Positions 50,629-60,531 of a DNA stretch of 60,915 bases are shown here, piece after piece. Source of the DNA: Chitinophagaceae bacterium (GTDB lineage: Bacteria; Bacteroidota; Bacteroidia; Chitinophagales; Chitinophagaceae); the NCBI GenBank assembly GCA_025449645.1, contig JANWIY010000167.1, positions 1 to 60,915 of the forward strand, written 5' to 3'. The notes under the pieces are model-generated. The model ran no database searches and was not told the origin of the DNA. It worked only from the letters and a program-made list of their open reading frames with translations. Position numbers and translations under genes: made by a program. Within the stretch, counting starts at the first letter, position 1, and each line of letters starts with the position of its first letter.

Positions 50629-50654
50629 AAAGAACCCCATTTTAACACAAAACT

Positions 50655-50662
50655 TACATTTG
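50655..50662 (+). promoter_or_regulatory. -7 box of the PPK2 gene
   Basis: TACATTTG 46 nt before ATG 50709, flanked by TTAACA (50642) and TGTTAA (50661) as an imperfectly placed inverted pair. No -33 match. Confidence 0.45.
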
Positions 50663-50708
50663 TTAAGCTTGGGCGCTGGCCCGATTATTTAATAATCAAA
50701 AGTTATAT

Positions 50709-51611
50709 ATGGCAAATCAGCACGGTACCGAATATTATGCGGAAAAATATAGAATCCCGGAAGGCAAGCCGGTTTCTCTCAAAGACAGGCCCACAGATGA
50801 CGAGGATAAGGGAGTAACCAAGGCGGATGGGGAGAGCCTGCTGAATTCCGACATTGTCCAGTTGACAAACCTGCAGCAAAAATTGTATAGCAATAACCGA
50901 TACAGTATATTAATTGTATTCCAGGCCATGGACGCTGCAGGAAAAGATAGTGTGATAAAGCATGTGATGAGCGGTTTGAATCCCCAGGGTGTAAATGTAA
51001 CATCCTTTAAAACGCCCACACAGCAGGAACTGGATCATGATTTTCTATGGCGACATTATATCGCCCTGCCCGCCAGGGGAATGGTTGGTATTTTTAACCG
51101 CTCCCATTATGAAAATGTGCTGGTCACGCGTGTTCACCCGGAATATTTGCTCAAGGAGCAGTTGCCCGGAGTGAACAAACCGGAGGATATAGACAAATCT
51201 TTTTGGGAGAGAAGGTTTAAAGAAATCAATCATTTTGAAAAGACTCTGGTTGATAACGGAACAGTAATCCTCAAATTCCACCTGCACGTCTCAAAAAAAG
51301 AACAAAAAAAACGATTCCTGGAGCGGATTGACGACCCTGGCAAGAATTGGAAATTTTCTTCAGCAGATCTGAATGAAAGGGCTTTGTGGAAAGATTATCG
51401 TAAGGCCTATGAGGAAATGCTGGAACAAACTTCCCGGGAAACAGCTCCCTGGTTTACTGTACCGGCAGATGACAAATGGTTCACCAGGCTGGTAATAGCA
51501 AATATTATTGTCAATGAACTGGGCAGGCTGGATCTGCACTACCCCGTCATAAACGCTCAACAAAAAATAGAATTGGCGAAAGCAAAAGAAGATTTGCTGA
51601 AGGAAGGGTAG
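50709..51611 (+). CDS. Polyphosphate kinase 2 family (polyphosphate:nucleotide phosphotransferase)
   Basis: Cytosolic enzyme using polyphosphate to phosphorylate nucleoside mono- or diphosphates. Walker A AMDAAGKDS at residues 73-81, Walker B-like GIFNRSHYENVLVTRVHPE, lid EQKKRFLERIDDPGKNWKFS, and WKDYRKAYEEML. 300 residues, single domain. Close to the group including class III PPK2 enzymes that act on both AMP and ADP; class cannot be proved by eye. Separate promoter; divergent from the BlaI-like gene. Confidence 0.95.
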   Translation: MANQHGTEYYAEKYRIPEGKPVSLKDRPTDDEDKGVTKADGESLLNSDIVQLTNLQQKLYSNNRYSILIVFQAMDAAGKDSVIKHVMSGLNPQGVNVTSFKTPTQQELDHDFLWRHYIALPARGMVGIFNRSHYENVLVTRVHPEYLLKEQLPGVNKPEDIDKSFWERRFKEINHFEKTLVDNGTVILKFHLHVSKKEQKKRFLERIDDPGKNWKFSSADLNERALWKDYRKAYEEMLEQTSRETAPWFTVPADDKWFTRLVIANIIVNELGRLDLHYPVINAQQKIELAKAKEDLLKEG

Positions 51612-51649
51612 GCTGTACGAAATGTTCAAATCATTTTCTACATTACGGA

Positions 51650-53260
51650 ATGAATTCAGGTTCCGGCTTACCAAATTATCCGCAATCCCAACTCTTTAAA
51701 TTAAAAGCCATTGGATTAGTGGCGATAGCAGGGACTGGTATCCTGCTGTTGGTTTTTACATTGATGAAAATCAGGGAAGGATTATATTTCGATGATACAT
51801 TCATGTTCGTGCGATATGCGCACAATATCATTAAGTATGGCAACTACGGATGGAACGCGCACGAGCACACCTATGGATGCACTAATATTCCCTTCACTTT
51901 TTATATTGCGCTTTTAAAGATATTTCACGTTGATCAGTTGTTTGGATTGTCTGCCTCACTGCTCTTGTCTTCTTTTTTCTGGGCCGTTTTATCCCTGGTA
52001 TTTCTATATAAGATAATTGTCAGCGTGGCCGGGAACTTTTTTGGATCAGCCCGCTGGCCGATCATACTGTTCGTCTGTACCATTGCAATAGCGCCTGTAT
52101 TTTCATATAATATTATAACAGGCATGGATACGACCTTTTCCTTGTTTTTTAACGTACTCATGATCTATCTTCTTTTCAGGTATATTTCAAAACCGGGAAT
52201 TGTTTCCATCCTGCCTGCTGCCTGGTTTGCCTACTTCATTTTTCTATTGAGGCCCGATTGCGGTATATATTCCGTGTTGTTACCTGTGCTGCTTTTCCTG
52301 GACGCAAAACTTCCGGTAAAAAAAATTCTTTTCTTTTATATCCTGCTTTTCACATTTTTCGGCGCGGATACACTCATCAAGTATTTTTATTTCGGGAATC
52401 CATTGCCCCTGCCTTTTTTTATTAAAAAAAGCGGTTTTTATCTCGGTTACCTGGGTAAGTCAACCTGGAATGCCGTTCAGTACAGCTTCGATTTCTTCAT
52501 TGACTTTGGCTTTCTGTTTTTTGCACTTCTTTTATTCTGTACGGGACAGGCTTTAAAAAAATTCCTGGTCTTCGGAATACCTGTTTTACTCACGCTGGTT
52601 TATTATTTCACGGTCAACCAGATCATGGGATTCCACTCCAGGTATTATCTTCCGTCAATGCCTTTCTGGATCATTGGTACAATCTACGGCTTCCGGGAAA
52701 TCAGGACCCTGAGGATAACCACTTACAGTCTGCTATGGCCCACACTGTATATGATCTTCTTATTGTTTCTTCAATTTGCTTCGCCGGTTTATGAATTGTA
52801 TGTGCAGCGAAAATCGGTGGCCGAAGCTGCCCGGTTTTCCCTGCCACCGACGGTCACGAACCGGATGGCATGCCGGACCATGGATTATAAAGAAGGAATT
52901 CAGGCAATGCAGGACCTCATCAGTTTACTGCCTGCAGATGCAACAATCGCTGCAACGGAGTACGGATATCTTTCCGTGAAAGCGCCAGATAACAAATTCA
53001 TGGATTTGTGCGGGCTGCACAATTATGAATTTGCATTGCACGGGTACAGCGACCATATGCTGGGCATGTGGAGCCCAACCCTGATCTGGCTGCCTGCAAA
53101 TGAATATACTGCGCTGCGGAAACAAATAATCTCGGGAGATTATTTCAAAAAATACTACGATTTTTTCCCGGACGCATTGAGTTACGGCATTGCTATTCTG
53201 AAAAATTCTCCTTATCACGATAAGCTCGTTAGCAGAATGGCTGCATTGGATTGCCAATAA
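51650..53260 (+). CDS. GT-C fold membrane glycosyltransferase-like protein
   Basis: 536 residues with about 10-11 TM helices. The first periplasmic loop has the GT-C acidic motif: YFDDTFMFVRYAHNIIKYGNYGWN, followed by EHTYGCTN. Such enzymes use polyprenyl-phosphate sugars to glycosylate lipids or proteins outside the membrane. The C-terminal soluble part contains IAATEYGYLSVKAPDNKFMDLCGLHN, common in related transferases. Acceptor unknown. No other glycan genes nearby. Confidence 0.8.
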   Translation: MNSGSGLPNYPQSQLFKLKAIGLVAIAGTGILLLVFTLMKIREGLYFDDTFMFVRYAHNIIKYGNYGWNAHEHTYGCTNIPFTFYIALLKIFHVDQLFGLSASLLLSSFFWAVLSLVFLYKIIVSVAGNFFGSARWPIILFVCTIAIAPVFSYNIITGMDTTFSLFFNVLMIYLLFRYISKPGIVSILPAAWFAYFIFLLRPDCGIYSVLLPVLLFLDAKLPVKKILFFYILLFTFFGADTLIKYFYFGNPLPLPFFIKKSGFYLGYLGKSTWNAVQYSFDFFIDFGFLFFALLLFCTGQALKKFLVFGIPVLLTLVYYFTVNQIMGFHSRYYLPSMPFWIIGTIYGFREIRTLRITTYSLLWPTLYMIFLLFLQFASPVYELYVQRKSVAEAARFSLPPTVTNRMACRTMDYKEGIQAMQDLISLLPADATIAATEYGYLSVKAPDNKFMDLCGLHNYEFALHGYSDHMLGMWSPTLIWLPANEYTALRKQIISGDYFKKYYDFFPDALSYGIAILKNSPYHDKLVSRMAALDCQ

Positions 53261-53307
53261 AGGATGGAGGACACTTGGTCGTGGCGACGGGACTGTAGAT
53301 TTCGCAG

Positions 53308-55512
53308 CTATTGTTTTGAGTGTCCGTTTAACGGCTTCTGAAGAAAAACCATATTCTTTTCAATTTTCTTCTGAGCGCCGGTATCTCCGTCCAGCGTATG
53401 ATGAATTTGCGCCAGCGTCGGGGCTATCACCAGGGAAACAATTGACATGAGCTTAATCAGAATATTCATAGAAGGGCCTGATGTGTCCTTGAATGGATCA
53501 CCGACCGTATCACCGGTAACTGAAGCTTTGTGTGGTTCCGATTTTTTATAATGCATCTCCCCATTGATCTCAACGCCTTTTTCAAAAGATTTCTTTGCAT
53601 TGTCCCAGGCACCGCCGGCATTATTCTGGAACATGCCCATTAAAACACCACTCACTGTTGCGCCCGCAAGAAATCCACCAAGTGGTTCCGGTCCAAGTGC
53701 AAATCCAATAATCAGCGGTGAAATGATGGCAATAGCGCCGGGAAGCATCATTTTCTTAATGGATGCATCCGTGCTGATGGCAACGCATTTATCGTATTCG
53801 GGTTTACCGGTGCCTTCCATAATACCCGGTATCGTGCGGAACTGTCTTCGCACTTCTTCCACCATGGCCATTGCAGCCTGACCAACGGCGCGTATCGCAA
53901 GGGAGGAAAAGATAAAAGGAATCATGCCCCCAACAAAAAGACTGGCCAAAACCTTGGCCTTATAAATATCGATTCCCGAAATGCCGGCCACACCTACAAA
54001 AGCTGCAAACAGGGCCAGTGAAGTCAATGCAGCCGAAGCAATGGCAAAACCTTTACCGGTGGCCGCAGTCGTATTCCCAACCGCATCGAGCACATCCGTT
54101 TTTTCCCTGACATCCTTCGGCAGTTCGCTCATTTCGGCAATCCCGCCCGCATTATCTGCAATAGGCCCGAATGCATCAATGGCCAGCTGCATGGCCGTTG
54201 TAGCCATCATCCCGGCTGCGGCTATTGCCACGCCGTAGAGTCCTGCACAGGCAAATGACCCCCATATTCCGCCAGCAAGTACCAGGATAGGAAGACAGGT
54301 AGATTCCATGCCAATCGCCAGGCCTCCGATAACATTTGTAGCATGACCCGTGGATGACTGCCGGATAATAGAAAGAACCGGCCTTCTGCCAATGGCCGTA
54401 TAATATTCGGTGATCAGGCTCATGCAGGTACCAACAACCAATCCCACCCCAATAGCACCCAGCACGCCCCATTTGGTGAATTCAATTCCGCGGAGGGTCA
54501 TGGTATCCGGAAGTATAAAATAAACCAATGCCACCGAGGCTATAGCCGTCATGATGATCGCACCCCAGTTGCCCATGTTCAGCGCTTTCTGAACGCTGAC
54601 CGTACTGACAATCGCCGATTCGCTGATCCGGACAAACAAAGTAGCTACTATAGAAAAAAGAATTCCAACGCCGGCAATCATCATGGGAAGCAGGATGGGA
54701 GCCATGCCACCGAATGCATCATCAGAAACGGTTTCCTGCCCGAGTACCATGGTTGCCAACACCGTGGCAACATAAGATCCGAAAAGATCGGCACCCATTC
54801 CGGCAACATCACCCACATTATCACCGACATTGTCTGCAATCGTTGCAGGATTCCGGGGATCATCTTCAGGAATTCCAGCTTCGACCTTTCCTACCAGGTC
54901 CGCGCCCACGTCTGCCGCCTTGGTGTAGATACCACCACCTACCCGGGCAAAAAGGGCTATGGATTCGGCACCCAGGGAGAATCCGGTAAGTACTTCAATG
55001 GTGCGTAACATTTCCTCGGAATTCACTTCAGCATCCGGCGCAAAAACAGCCTTCAGTATAATGAAAAGTCCTCCTAATCCCAATACCGCAAGGCCCGCCA
55101 CGCCCAGGCCCATCACTGATCCGCCCGTAAAAGAGACCTTAAGTGCCTTGCTCAGGCTGGTTCTGGCAGCATGAGCGGTGCGCACATTTGCCTTGGTGGC
55201 AACGCGCATCCCGATATATCCTGCGGTGGCACTTAACACAGCGCCAAGAATGAAAGAAATGGAAATCGCCCAGTGGGAGTGTGGGTTAGTGCTTGCCATA
55301 AAGCCAAGAAGCAGCGCTACGATAACAACAAAATAGCCTAGAATACGCCATTCCGCCTTCAAAAAGGCCATAGCGCCTTCGGCGATATGTTTGCTGATTT
55401 CTCTCATCCGGTCCGTTCCATCCTCTTGCTTCGCCACCCACCTGAATTTCACATAAGTGTAGAACAAGCCAATAATTCCCATAAGCGGCACCAGATAAAT
55501 CAGATTGTCCAT
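53308..55512 (-). CDS. hppA: K+-dependent membrane-bound pyrophosphatase
   Basis: Pumps H+ and/or Na+ across the membrane at the expense of pyrophosphate. 734 residues, about 16 TM helices. Catalytic loop [20 protein letters not shown] and [21 protein letters not shown] bind Mg-PPi. The segment [10 protein letters not shown] at about residues 478-487 has Ala where K+-independent enzymes have Lys, so K+ dependence is predicted. Whether Na+ or H+ is pumped cannot be decided by eye. Minus strand, divergent from rpmI. Confidence 0.97.
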   Translation of the reverse strand: MDNLIYLVPLMGIIGLFYTYVKFRWVAKQEDGTDRMREISKHIAEGAMAFLKAEWRILGYFVVIVALLLGFMASTNPHSHWAISISFILGAVLSATAGYIGMRVATKANVRTAHAARTSLSKALKVSFTGGSVMGLGVAGLAVLGLGGLFIILKAVFAPDAEVNSEEMLRTIEVLTGFSLGAESIALFARVGGGIYTKAADVGADLVGKVEAGIPEDDPRNPATIADNVGDNVGDVAGMGADLFGSYVATVLATMVLGQETVSDDAFGGMAPILLPMMIAGVGILFSIVATLFVRISESAIVSTVSVQKALNMGNWGAIIMTAIASVALVYFILPDTMTLRGIEFTKWGVLGAIGVGLVVGTCMSLITEYYTAIGRRPVLSIIRQSSTGHATNVIGGLAIGMESTCLPILVLAGGIWGSFACAGLYGVAIAAAGMMATTAMQLAIDAFGPIADNAGGIAEMSELPKDVREKTDVLDAVGNTTAATGKGFAIASAALTSLALFAAFVGVAGISGIDIYKAKVLASLFVGGMIPFIFSSLAIRAVGQAAMAMVEEVRRQFRTIPGIMEGTGKPEYDKCVAISTDASIKKMMLPGAIAIISPLIIGFALGPEPLGGFLAGATVSGVLMGMFQNNAGGAWDNAKKSFEKGVEINGEMHYKKSEPHKASVTGDTVGDPFKDTSGPSMNILIKLMSIVSLVIAPTLAQIHHTLDGDTGAQKKIEKNMVFLQKPLNGHSKQ

Positions 55513-55540
55513 GGTAAGTTAATCGAGATTTTAAGGGAGG

Positions 55541-55548
55541 CAAAAATA
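55541..55548 (-). promoter_or_regulatory. -7 box of hppA
   Basis: TATTTTTG on the minus strand, 28 nt before ATG 55512. No -33 match. Confidence 0.45.
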
Positions 55549-55645
55549 GTGGAAAACTGTTAAAATAAGGATAAATGATCTGCTTATATTGCGTGGTATT
55601 CGTATAAAGATCAGGATATTATTCCCTTTTTTCTAAATATAATCA

Positions 55646-55775
55646 TAGCTTTGCGATCCATTTTTAATTGCAGGTCCATCCCGGAAACGGGAAATCCTGA
55701 TTGCCCAAATGGCCCCTTAAGTGTTTTGCCCGTGCAAAACCGCCAGCAGGGTATCACATAAAACCTCATCATAAG
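55646..55775 (+). promoter_or_regulatory. Promoter and structured leader of rpmI-rplT
   Basis: -7 box TAGCTTTG (55646-55653) predicts a leader of about 115 nt. It holds a 5-bp hairpin with a GAAA tetraloop (TCCCG-GAAA-CGGGA, 55679-55692) and a 7-bp hairpin (GTTTTGC-CCGT-GCAAAAC, 55723-55740). L20 represses this operon through the leader in other bacteria, so an autoregulatory site is plausible. Confidence 0.4.
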
Positions 55776-55973
55776 ATGCCAAAGGTTAAAACAAATTCGA
55801 GTGCCAAAAAAAGATTTAAGATCACGGGCACCGGGGAAATCACTTACCAGAAAGCTTTCAAAAGGCATATTCTCACCAAGAAATCCAAGAAACGCAAACG
55901 CCTGATGAAAAAGAAAGGATCCGTCAGCCCAGCCAACCAGGATTTTGTAAAGCGACTGCTGAGATTGAAATAG
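55776..55973 (+). CDS. rpmI: 50S ribosomal protein L35
   Basis: 65 residues, very basic. [20 protein letters not shown] and [15 protein letters not shown] are the L35 signature. ATG 55776 is the family start; the open frame extends 25 codons upstream without similarity. rplT follows after 104 bp. infC, usually upstream, is absent. Confidence 0.98.
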   Translation: MPKVKTNSSAKKRFKITGTGEITYQKAFKRHILTKKSKKRKRLMKKKGSVSPANQDFVKRLLRLK

Positions 55974-56047
55974 TCTCCGCCTGCGGCTGCCTCCGGTGGG
56001 GAGCAATTTTCACATGCTTTCGGCCTGCCTGGTTGGGAAAGAATTAT

Positions 56048-56071
56048 CAAATTTTCAAATTTTCAAATTAT
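56048..56071. repeat. Octamer repeat CAAATTTT before rplT
   Basis: Three tandem copies (56048, 56056, 56064; last is CAAATTAT), ending 6 bp before the rplT ATG, where a ribosome-binding region would be. Confidence 0.7.
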
Positions 56072-56077
56072 TTTCAT

Positions 56078-56422
56078 ATGCCACGTTCAGTAAATGCGGT
56101 CGCTTCCAGAGCCCGAAGAAAACGCATCCTCAAACAGGCGAAGGGTTTCTATGGAAAGCGCAAAAATGTATATACAGTTGCAAAGAACGTCCTGGAGAAG
56201 GGCCTTACCTACAGGTATGTCGGCCGCAAATTGAAAAAGAGGGAATACCGCTCCTTATGGATCGCACGCATCAACGCTGCGGTCCGGGCAGAGGGACTTA
56301 CCTATTCACGTTTTATCCACCTTTTGAATGCAAAAGGAGTGGAACTGGACAGGAAGGTACTGGCTGATATAGCCATGAATGAACCCGATGCGTTTAAGCA
56401 GCTGATCGAGTCTGTAAAATAA
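56078..56422 (+). CDS. rplT: 50S ribosomal protein L20
   Basis: 114 residues. [20 protein letters not shown] at the N-terminus, [16 protein letters not shown], and the C-terminal [19 protein letters not shown] with EPDAFKQLI are diagnostic. Binds 23S rRNA early in assembly and, in other bacteria, its own mRNA. ATG 56078; the upstream frame is repeat DNA. Ends at a strong terminator. Confidence 0.98.
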   Translation: MPRSVNAVASRARRKRILKQAKGFYGKRKNVYTVAKNVLEKGLTYRYVGRKLKKREYRSLWIARINAAVRAEGLTYSRFIHLLNAKGVELDRKVLADIAMNEPDAFKQLIESVK

Positions 56423-56446
56423 AAGCTGACTTTTAAATATTTACCG

Positions 56447-56493
56447 GGTTTCTTAAAGGTTCCTGACTACTTTTAAGAAACCTGTTTTATTTT
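56447..56493 (+). terminator. Terminator of rpmI-rplT
   Basis: 11-bp perfect stem GGTTTCTTAAA (56447-56457)/TTTAAGAAACC (56472-56482) with a 14-nt loop, then TGTTTTATTTT. Its T-run merges into the -33 element of the next promoter. Confidence 0.88.
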
Positions 56494-56520
56494 GTGCTTA
56501 TCTTCAAAAAATTACATTTG
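56491..56520 (+). promoter_or_regulatory. Bacteroidota-type promoter of the arginine decarboxylase gene
   Basis: TTTG (56491-56494), 18-nt spacer, TACATTTG (56513-56520). Leader about 50 nt to ATG 56577. Confidence 0.6.
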
Positions 56521-56576
56521 TACCTAAATTTTCTTCACATCTAAAACTTCAGACCATCATCAACCCGAATGAATCC

Positions 56577-57974
56577 ATGAATAACACCTATGCCGACCTG
56601 GTGAAACAGACCTTCAATTTTCCCCAGGAAGGCTTCGAGGTCAAGGAAAATTATCTTGAATTCAACGGGGTGGATATCAAGGCCCTGATCGACAAATACG
56701 GCACTCCGCTAAAGCTTTCCTATTTGCCTAAAATCGGAATGCAGATAAAAAAGGCTAAAAAGATGTTTGCCACGGCTATGTCGCGTCATCGTTATGAAGG
56801 AAAATATTTTTACTGCTATTGCACCAAAAGCTCTCATTTTTCTTTCGTCGTAGAGGAAGCGCTAAACCAGGATATCCATTTGGAGACCTCATACGCTTAT
56901 GATATAGATATCGTCAAAAAACTTTATGCCAGAAAGAAGATCACTAAGGAAACCTACATTCTCTGTAACGGGTTTAAACAAAAATCATATACCAGTCGTA
57001 TCGCTTCCCTGCTGAATACGGGTTTTAAGAATGTAGTGCCGATCCTCGATAATAAGGAAGAATTACAACAGTATAAAAAATCAGTGAAATTGCCATTCAA
57101 GCTTGGCATTCGGGTAGCAGCGGAGGAAGAACCGAATTTTCCTTTTTACACCTCGCGACTTGGATTCAGGCCACGGGACGTTCTCGAATTTTATGTAGAC
57201 AAAATAGAAGGGAATGAGGACCGGTTCCAGCTGAAAATGCTGCACATTTTTCTAAACAAGGGGATTAAGGATGATATTTATTACTGGAGCGAACTGAATA
57301 AGGTAATCAACCTTTACTGCCAGCTAAAAAAAATATGTCCGGAGCTGGATTCCATTAATATCGGGGGAGGCTTTCCGATCAAACATTCACTGGGATTTGA
57401 ATATGATTATCAGTTCATGATCAATGAGATTGTCGGGAATATAAAAAAAGCATGCAAACGCAGCCACGTTCCCATGCCCCATATCTTCACAGAATTCGGA
57501 AGCTATACAGTGGGGGAGAGCATGGCCCATGTTTACAGCGTGGTCGGACAGAAGATGCAAAACGACCGGGAAATCTGGTACATGATAGATTCTTCATTCA
57601 TCACTACCTTACCCGATACCTGGGGCATCGGAGAGCGGTTTCTCATGCTTCCAATTAACAAGTGGGAAGTAGAATATCAGCGTGTGGTGCTGGGAGGAAT
57701 AACTTGCGACAGTCATGATTATTATGATTCGGAAGAACATATCAATGAAGTATTTCTGCCGAAGCTGAACAACGGAGAACCTCTATACCTCGGTTTTTTC
57801 CATACAGGCGACTATCAGGATCAGATCAGTGGGTATGGCGGTATCAAGCACTGCCTGATTCCATCCCCAAAACATGTATTGATGAATTATGACAAGAACG
57901 GGAAGCTGGTTGACTGGCTCTATTCCAAAGAGCAGACTGCTCAAAGCATGTTAAAAATTCTCGGTTACAAATAA
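56577..57974 (+). CDS. Arginine decarboxylase (alanine-racemase fold, PLP-dependent)
   Basis: Makes agmatine from arginine for polyamine synthesis. Fold III features: PLP Lys84 in YCTKSSHF, the diamine/glycine-rich phosphate loop INIGGGFP, and the second-subunit CDSHD at residues 377-381 (Cys377, Asp378 and Asp381 as in ODC/ADC enzymes). 465 residues, shorter than the E. coli SpeA and of the type common in Bacteroidota. Ornithine or another basic amino acid is possible; arginine is favoured from overall resemblance. Own promoter, monocistronic. Confidence 0.88.
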   Translation: MNNTYADLVKQTFNFPQEGFEVKENYLEFNGVDIKALIDKYGTPLKLSYLPKIGMQIKKAKKMFATAMSRHRYEGKYFYCYCTKSSHFSFVVEEALNQDIHLETSYAYDIDIVKKLYARKKITKETYILCNGFKQKSYTSRIASLLNTGFKNVVPILDNKEELQQYKKSVKLPFKLGIRVAAEEEPNFPFYTSRLGFRPRDVLEFYVDKIEGNEDRFQLKMLHIFLNKGIKDDIYYWSELNKVINLYCQLKKICPELDSINIGGGFPIKHSLGFEYDYQFMINEIVGNIKKACKRSHVPMPHIFTEFGSYTVGESMAHVYSVVGQKMQNDREIWYMIDSSFITTLPDTWGIGERFLMLPINKWEVEYQRVVLGGITCDSHDYYDSEEHINEVFLPKLNNGEPLYLGFFHTGDYQDQISGYGGIKHCLIPSPKHVLMNYDKNGKLVDWLYSKEQTAQSMLKILGYK

Positions 57975-57984
57975 AGGACGGTGC

Positions 57985-59292
57985 CTATTGCCTTTTTAGT
58001 TTATATTTCTTGCTGACCTTTTTACTGTTGAAATATTCATTCAACTGTTCCTCCGTCATGTTGCTATTTTCATCGATCGGTATGTCTATTAGCTGGATCT
58101 GGATCTGTGTCATTTCATCTTTAAGCTTATTGATTTTCTTTGCGATATCGGGGTCCTTTTCGCCATTCAGCGAATTTTGATGCAACTGATATTCAAGGCG
58201 CTTGATAGAAGAACGGATCAGGGAGGCGCCGTTTTGCTCCGCTGTTTTCGTTGGAGCAACGGCTTCTTTCACCGGAACCAGTGCAACCCCGGCACTTGGA
58301 AGGATCTTTCCCGTATTCTGCGCTGCCGTGCTGCTGGCCGAAGAAAAAACAGTTCCTCCCAGTGCGGAAGTGGCCGTAGTCAAATCAAAAGTAGTCCGGG
58401 TGCCATTCGTACTTTTTACTCTTTTATCCAGCTGGACGAAAGCGTATTTGAGCTGAAGAATATAGGTTGAAATTCCCTTTACCGTGCGCAGGTATTCCTG
58501 GAGCATTTCAGGATAATTAAGTGCATCCCTGACATATATTCTTACAATAGCCGTGTCCCTGGCAAAAAATTTATTGACGCCGACGAAATTCAGCAATACC
58601 AGTCGTTGCCTGGTACTATCCGAAGGTTTGATAAAATCGTAAGAAGGGCTCCAGATAAAATCATCATCGCATTTTTTAACGATGCTGTAGTTTCTCAGGG
58701 GCACGTTGGAATAAAAACTAATAGACTCCACAGGGAAACTACCCGCTTCACATTCAACTTTGAAATTGACGGTGTCTCCTTCATCAATATATAGCGTGCT
58801 GTTGACGGTGGGCTTAATATGAGAGGGAACAATATCCGTTGTGAAAAAAAGAATGGTGAATGAAGTATCAATCCGTTCCCGCGGATCATGGAGGTTCTGA
58901 ACGCCAACGATCACCTTGTAGGGATAATCATATTTGAGTTTGCCAGACAAAAAATAGGATTTATCTGCCTTAAAAGAAAGAAGGCCATTGTCTTTATTGA
59001 TTTTCAGCCCGAGCGGAGAGTTTCTCAAATACCAGAAATAATGGGAGGGATTTTTATTGATTTCCAGGTTATAGGTCATGGTGGAATCCACATGCAGCGT
59101 AATGTAAGGATTAAGATTGCGTATCCGCAAAACCGTATCCTCCGATTCCTGAAGGGAATCGATTACCGTTTGGCGAATTGAATCGAGTACTGTTGGTAAA
59201 CGGGAATCAGGCGTTTGGGAAAGGCAGGAAAAACTGATCATCATCCCGAAAATGAAAAGTCCAATATTTTTTCGGTGTTTGGCTTTATTCAT
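57985..59292 (-). CDS. Exported protein with beta-rich middle and coiled-coil end, function unknown
   Basis: 435 residues, no recognised family. Signal peptide (NIGLFIFGMMISFSCLSQ). Residues about 60-260 look like Ig/cadherin-type beta domains (YDYPYKVIVGVQNLHDP, NSTLYIDEGDTVNFKVE). A helix-rich part follows, then a low-complexity Ala/Ser/Thr linker (about 310-350) and a C-terminal coiled coil with KDPDIAKKINKLKDEM, ending Lys-rich. Periplasmic or surface structural role is a guess. Its stop is 10 bp from that of the convergent decarboxylase gene. Confidence 0.8.
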   Translation of the reverse strand: MNKAKHRKNIGLFIFGMMISFSCLSQTPDSRLPTVLDSIRQTVIDSLQESEDTVLRIRNLNPYITLHVDSTMTYNLEINKNPSHYFWYLRNSPLGLKINKDNGLLSFKADKSYFLSGKLKYDYPYKVIVGVQNLHDPRERIDTSFTILFFTTDIVPSHIKPTVNSTLYIDEGDTVNFKVECEAGSFPVESISFYSNVPLRNYSIVKKCDDDFIWSPSYDFIKPSDSTRQRLVLLNFVGVNKFFARDTAIVRIYVRDALNYPEMLQEYLRTVKGISTYILQLKYAFVQLDKRVKSTNGTRTTFDLTTATSALGGTVFSSASSTAAQNTGKILPSAGVALVPVKEAVAPTKTAEQNGASLIRSSIKRLEYQLHQNSLNGEKDPDIAKKINKLKDEMTQIQIQLIDIPIDENSNMTEEQLNEYFNSKKVSKKYKLKRQ

Positions 59293-59353
59293 GGATAATG
59301 AGGCAACAATTTATGCCGCGAAATTAGCTAAAACAATTGAAAGTTCTAAATGG

Positions 59354-59379
59354 AAAATCCCTTCCACGACTGGAAGGGA
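59354..59379 (-). terminator. Terminator of hsp20
   Basis: Perfect 9-bp stem TCCCTTCCA/TGGAAGGGA (59358-59366 with 59371-59379), loop of 4, followed on the minus strand by four Ts. Confidence 0.7.
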
Positions 59380-59420
59380 CCGATCAAAACAAACTGCAAA
59401 AAGTATTGTGACGGACGCTG

Positions 59421-59864
59421 TTAGTCAATATTGATTTGACGAGCGCCTTGTTTTACTTCTTCCTTTTTGGGGAGTAGAAGTTTTAACAAACCGTTTTCAT
59501 ATTTTGCCTGAACTCCATTGATATCAACGGTTTCATCAATGGAAAAACTGCGCTTAAAACTTTTGTAAGAAAATTCCCTGCGGATAGTTTTGTAATTTTC
59601 GGGTGCCGGCGCTTCTTCTTTCTTTTCGAAACTAATGGTCAGCAGTCCGTGTTCAACCTGAATCTTGAAGTCTTCCCTTGACCGGCCCGGGACGTTTAAC
59701 TCAAGGTGGTAGGCATCTGGTGATTCGTGAATATTGGTTTCAGGAAACTGGAAAGCATCCTGGGTAAATGATCTTGCCACTCCTGGAAATTCATTCAAAA
59801 AGTCTCCGAATAAATTTCCAAAAGGTCGGTTGTTAACTTTAACGAGTGTCATAATTTTATCCAT
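59421..59864 (-). CDS. Small heat-shock protein, Hsp20/alpha-crystallin family
   Basis: ATP-independent holdase. Alpha-crystallin domain from about residue 40: NIHESPDAYHLELNVPGRSR, then FKIQVEHGLLTISFEKK, and GVQAKYENGLLKLLLPKKEE with the C-terminal IxI-like INID. 147 residues. Start may be ATG 59864 or ATG 59852 (MTLVKVNNRPFG, the usual family start). Own terminator; its promoter in the 200-bp gap to brxA was not identified. Confidence 0.95.
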   Translation of the reverse strand: MDKIMTLVKVNNRPFGNLFGDFLNEFPGVARSFTQDAFQFPETNIHESPDAYHLELNVPGRSREDFKIQVEHGLLTISFEKKEEAPAPENYKTIRREFSYKSFKRSFSIDETVDINGVQAKYENGLLKLLLPKKEEVKQGARQINID

Positions 59865-60034
59865 TTAGGTTATAAAATAAATAGTATATCCGGAATGGAC
59901 AAAGGGCATACCATGCCGGTTTTTTGCGTATTTCGGCGACAATATGTCTTTCATCAGCAAAAACAGATGTCATTATTTCTTATCTGGTGTGGTAAAAGAT
60001 GCCAGAACATGCTTACTTGAATGAACTTTTTAAC

Positions 60035-60042
60035 TAATTTTG
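60035..60042 (+). promoter_or_regulatory. -7 box of the bacilliredoxin gene
   Basis: TAATTTTG, 22 nt before ATG 60065. TTG at 60017 is too near for a -33 element. Confidence 0.4.
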
Positions 60043-60064
60043 CGTTGTTATAAAAAAGTAAATA

Positions 60065-60478
60065 ATGTATCCTGCAGATATTGTAATACCCATGAAAGAG
60101 GAGCTGACCGAAAATGGTTTCAGCGAATTAAAGACCTCTGAAGAAGTTATCAATCAACTGGATCAGAAAGGAACGACCCTGGTCATGATCAATTCTGTTT
60201 GCGGTTGCTCCGCAGGAACTGCAAGACCAGGTGTCCTGATGGCCGTTGCCACTTCCAGTAAGAAGCCGGAATATCTAACGACAAGCTTTGCCGGTTTCGA
60301 TATTGATGCGGTTAAAGCTATCAGGGAGCGTTTATTGCCTTATCCGCCCTCATCACCATCTGTCGCGCTTTTTAAGGATGGCCAATTGGTTCATATGATT
60401 GAGCGTCATCATATTGAAGGCCGCTCGGCACAAATGATCGCGCATAATCTGATCGCTGCTTTTGATGAATATTGCTGA
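60065..60478 (+). CDS. Bacilliredoxin, BrxA/BrxB family
   Basis: Thioredoxin-like protein that removes low-molecular-weight thiols from proteins. The family CGC redox motif is at residues 46-48 (NSVCGCSAG), followed by ARPGVLMAVATS and a C-terminal HHIEGRSAQMIAHNL. 137 residues. Bacilliredoxins act with bacillithiol, which Bacteroidota can make; the exact thiol here is inferred. Starts a rightward unit with a possible 56-aa gene. Confidence 0.95.
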   Translation: MYPADIVIPMKEELTENGFSELKTSEEVINQLDQKGTTLVMINSVCGCSAGTARPGVLMAVATSSKKPEYLTTSFAGFDIDAVKAIRERLLPYPPSSPSVALFKDGQLVHMIERHHIEGRSAQMIAHNLIAAFDEYC

Positions 60479-60531
60479 GGACCGGCGCATAAAACAAAGG
60501 ATTCAGCCGTTATAGGCAGTATCCTTTATTT

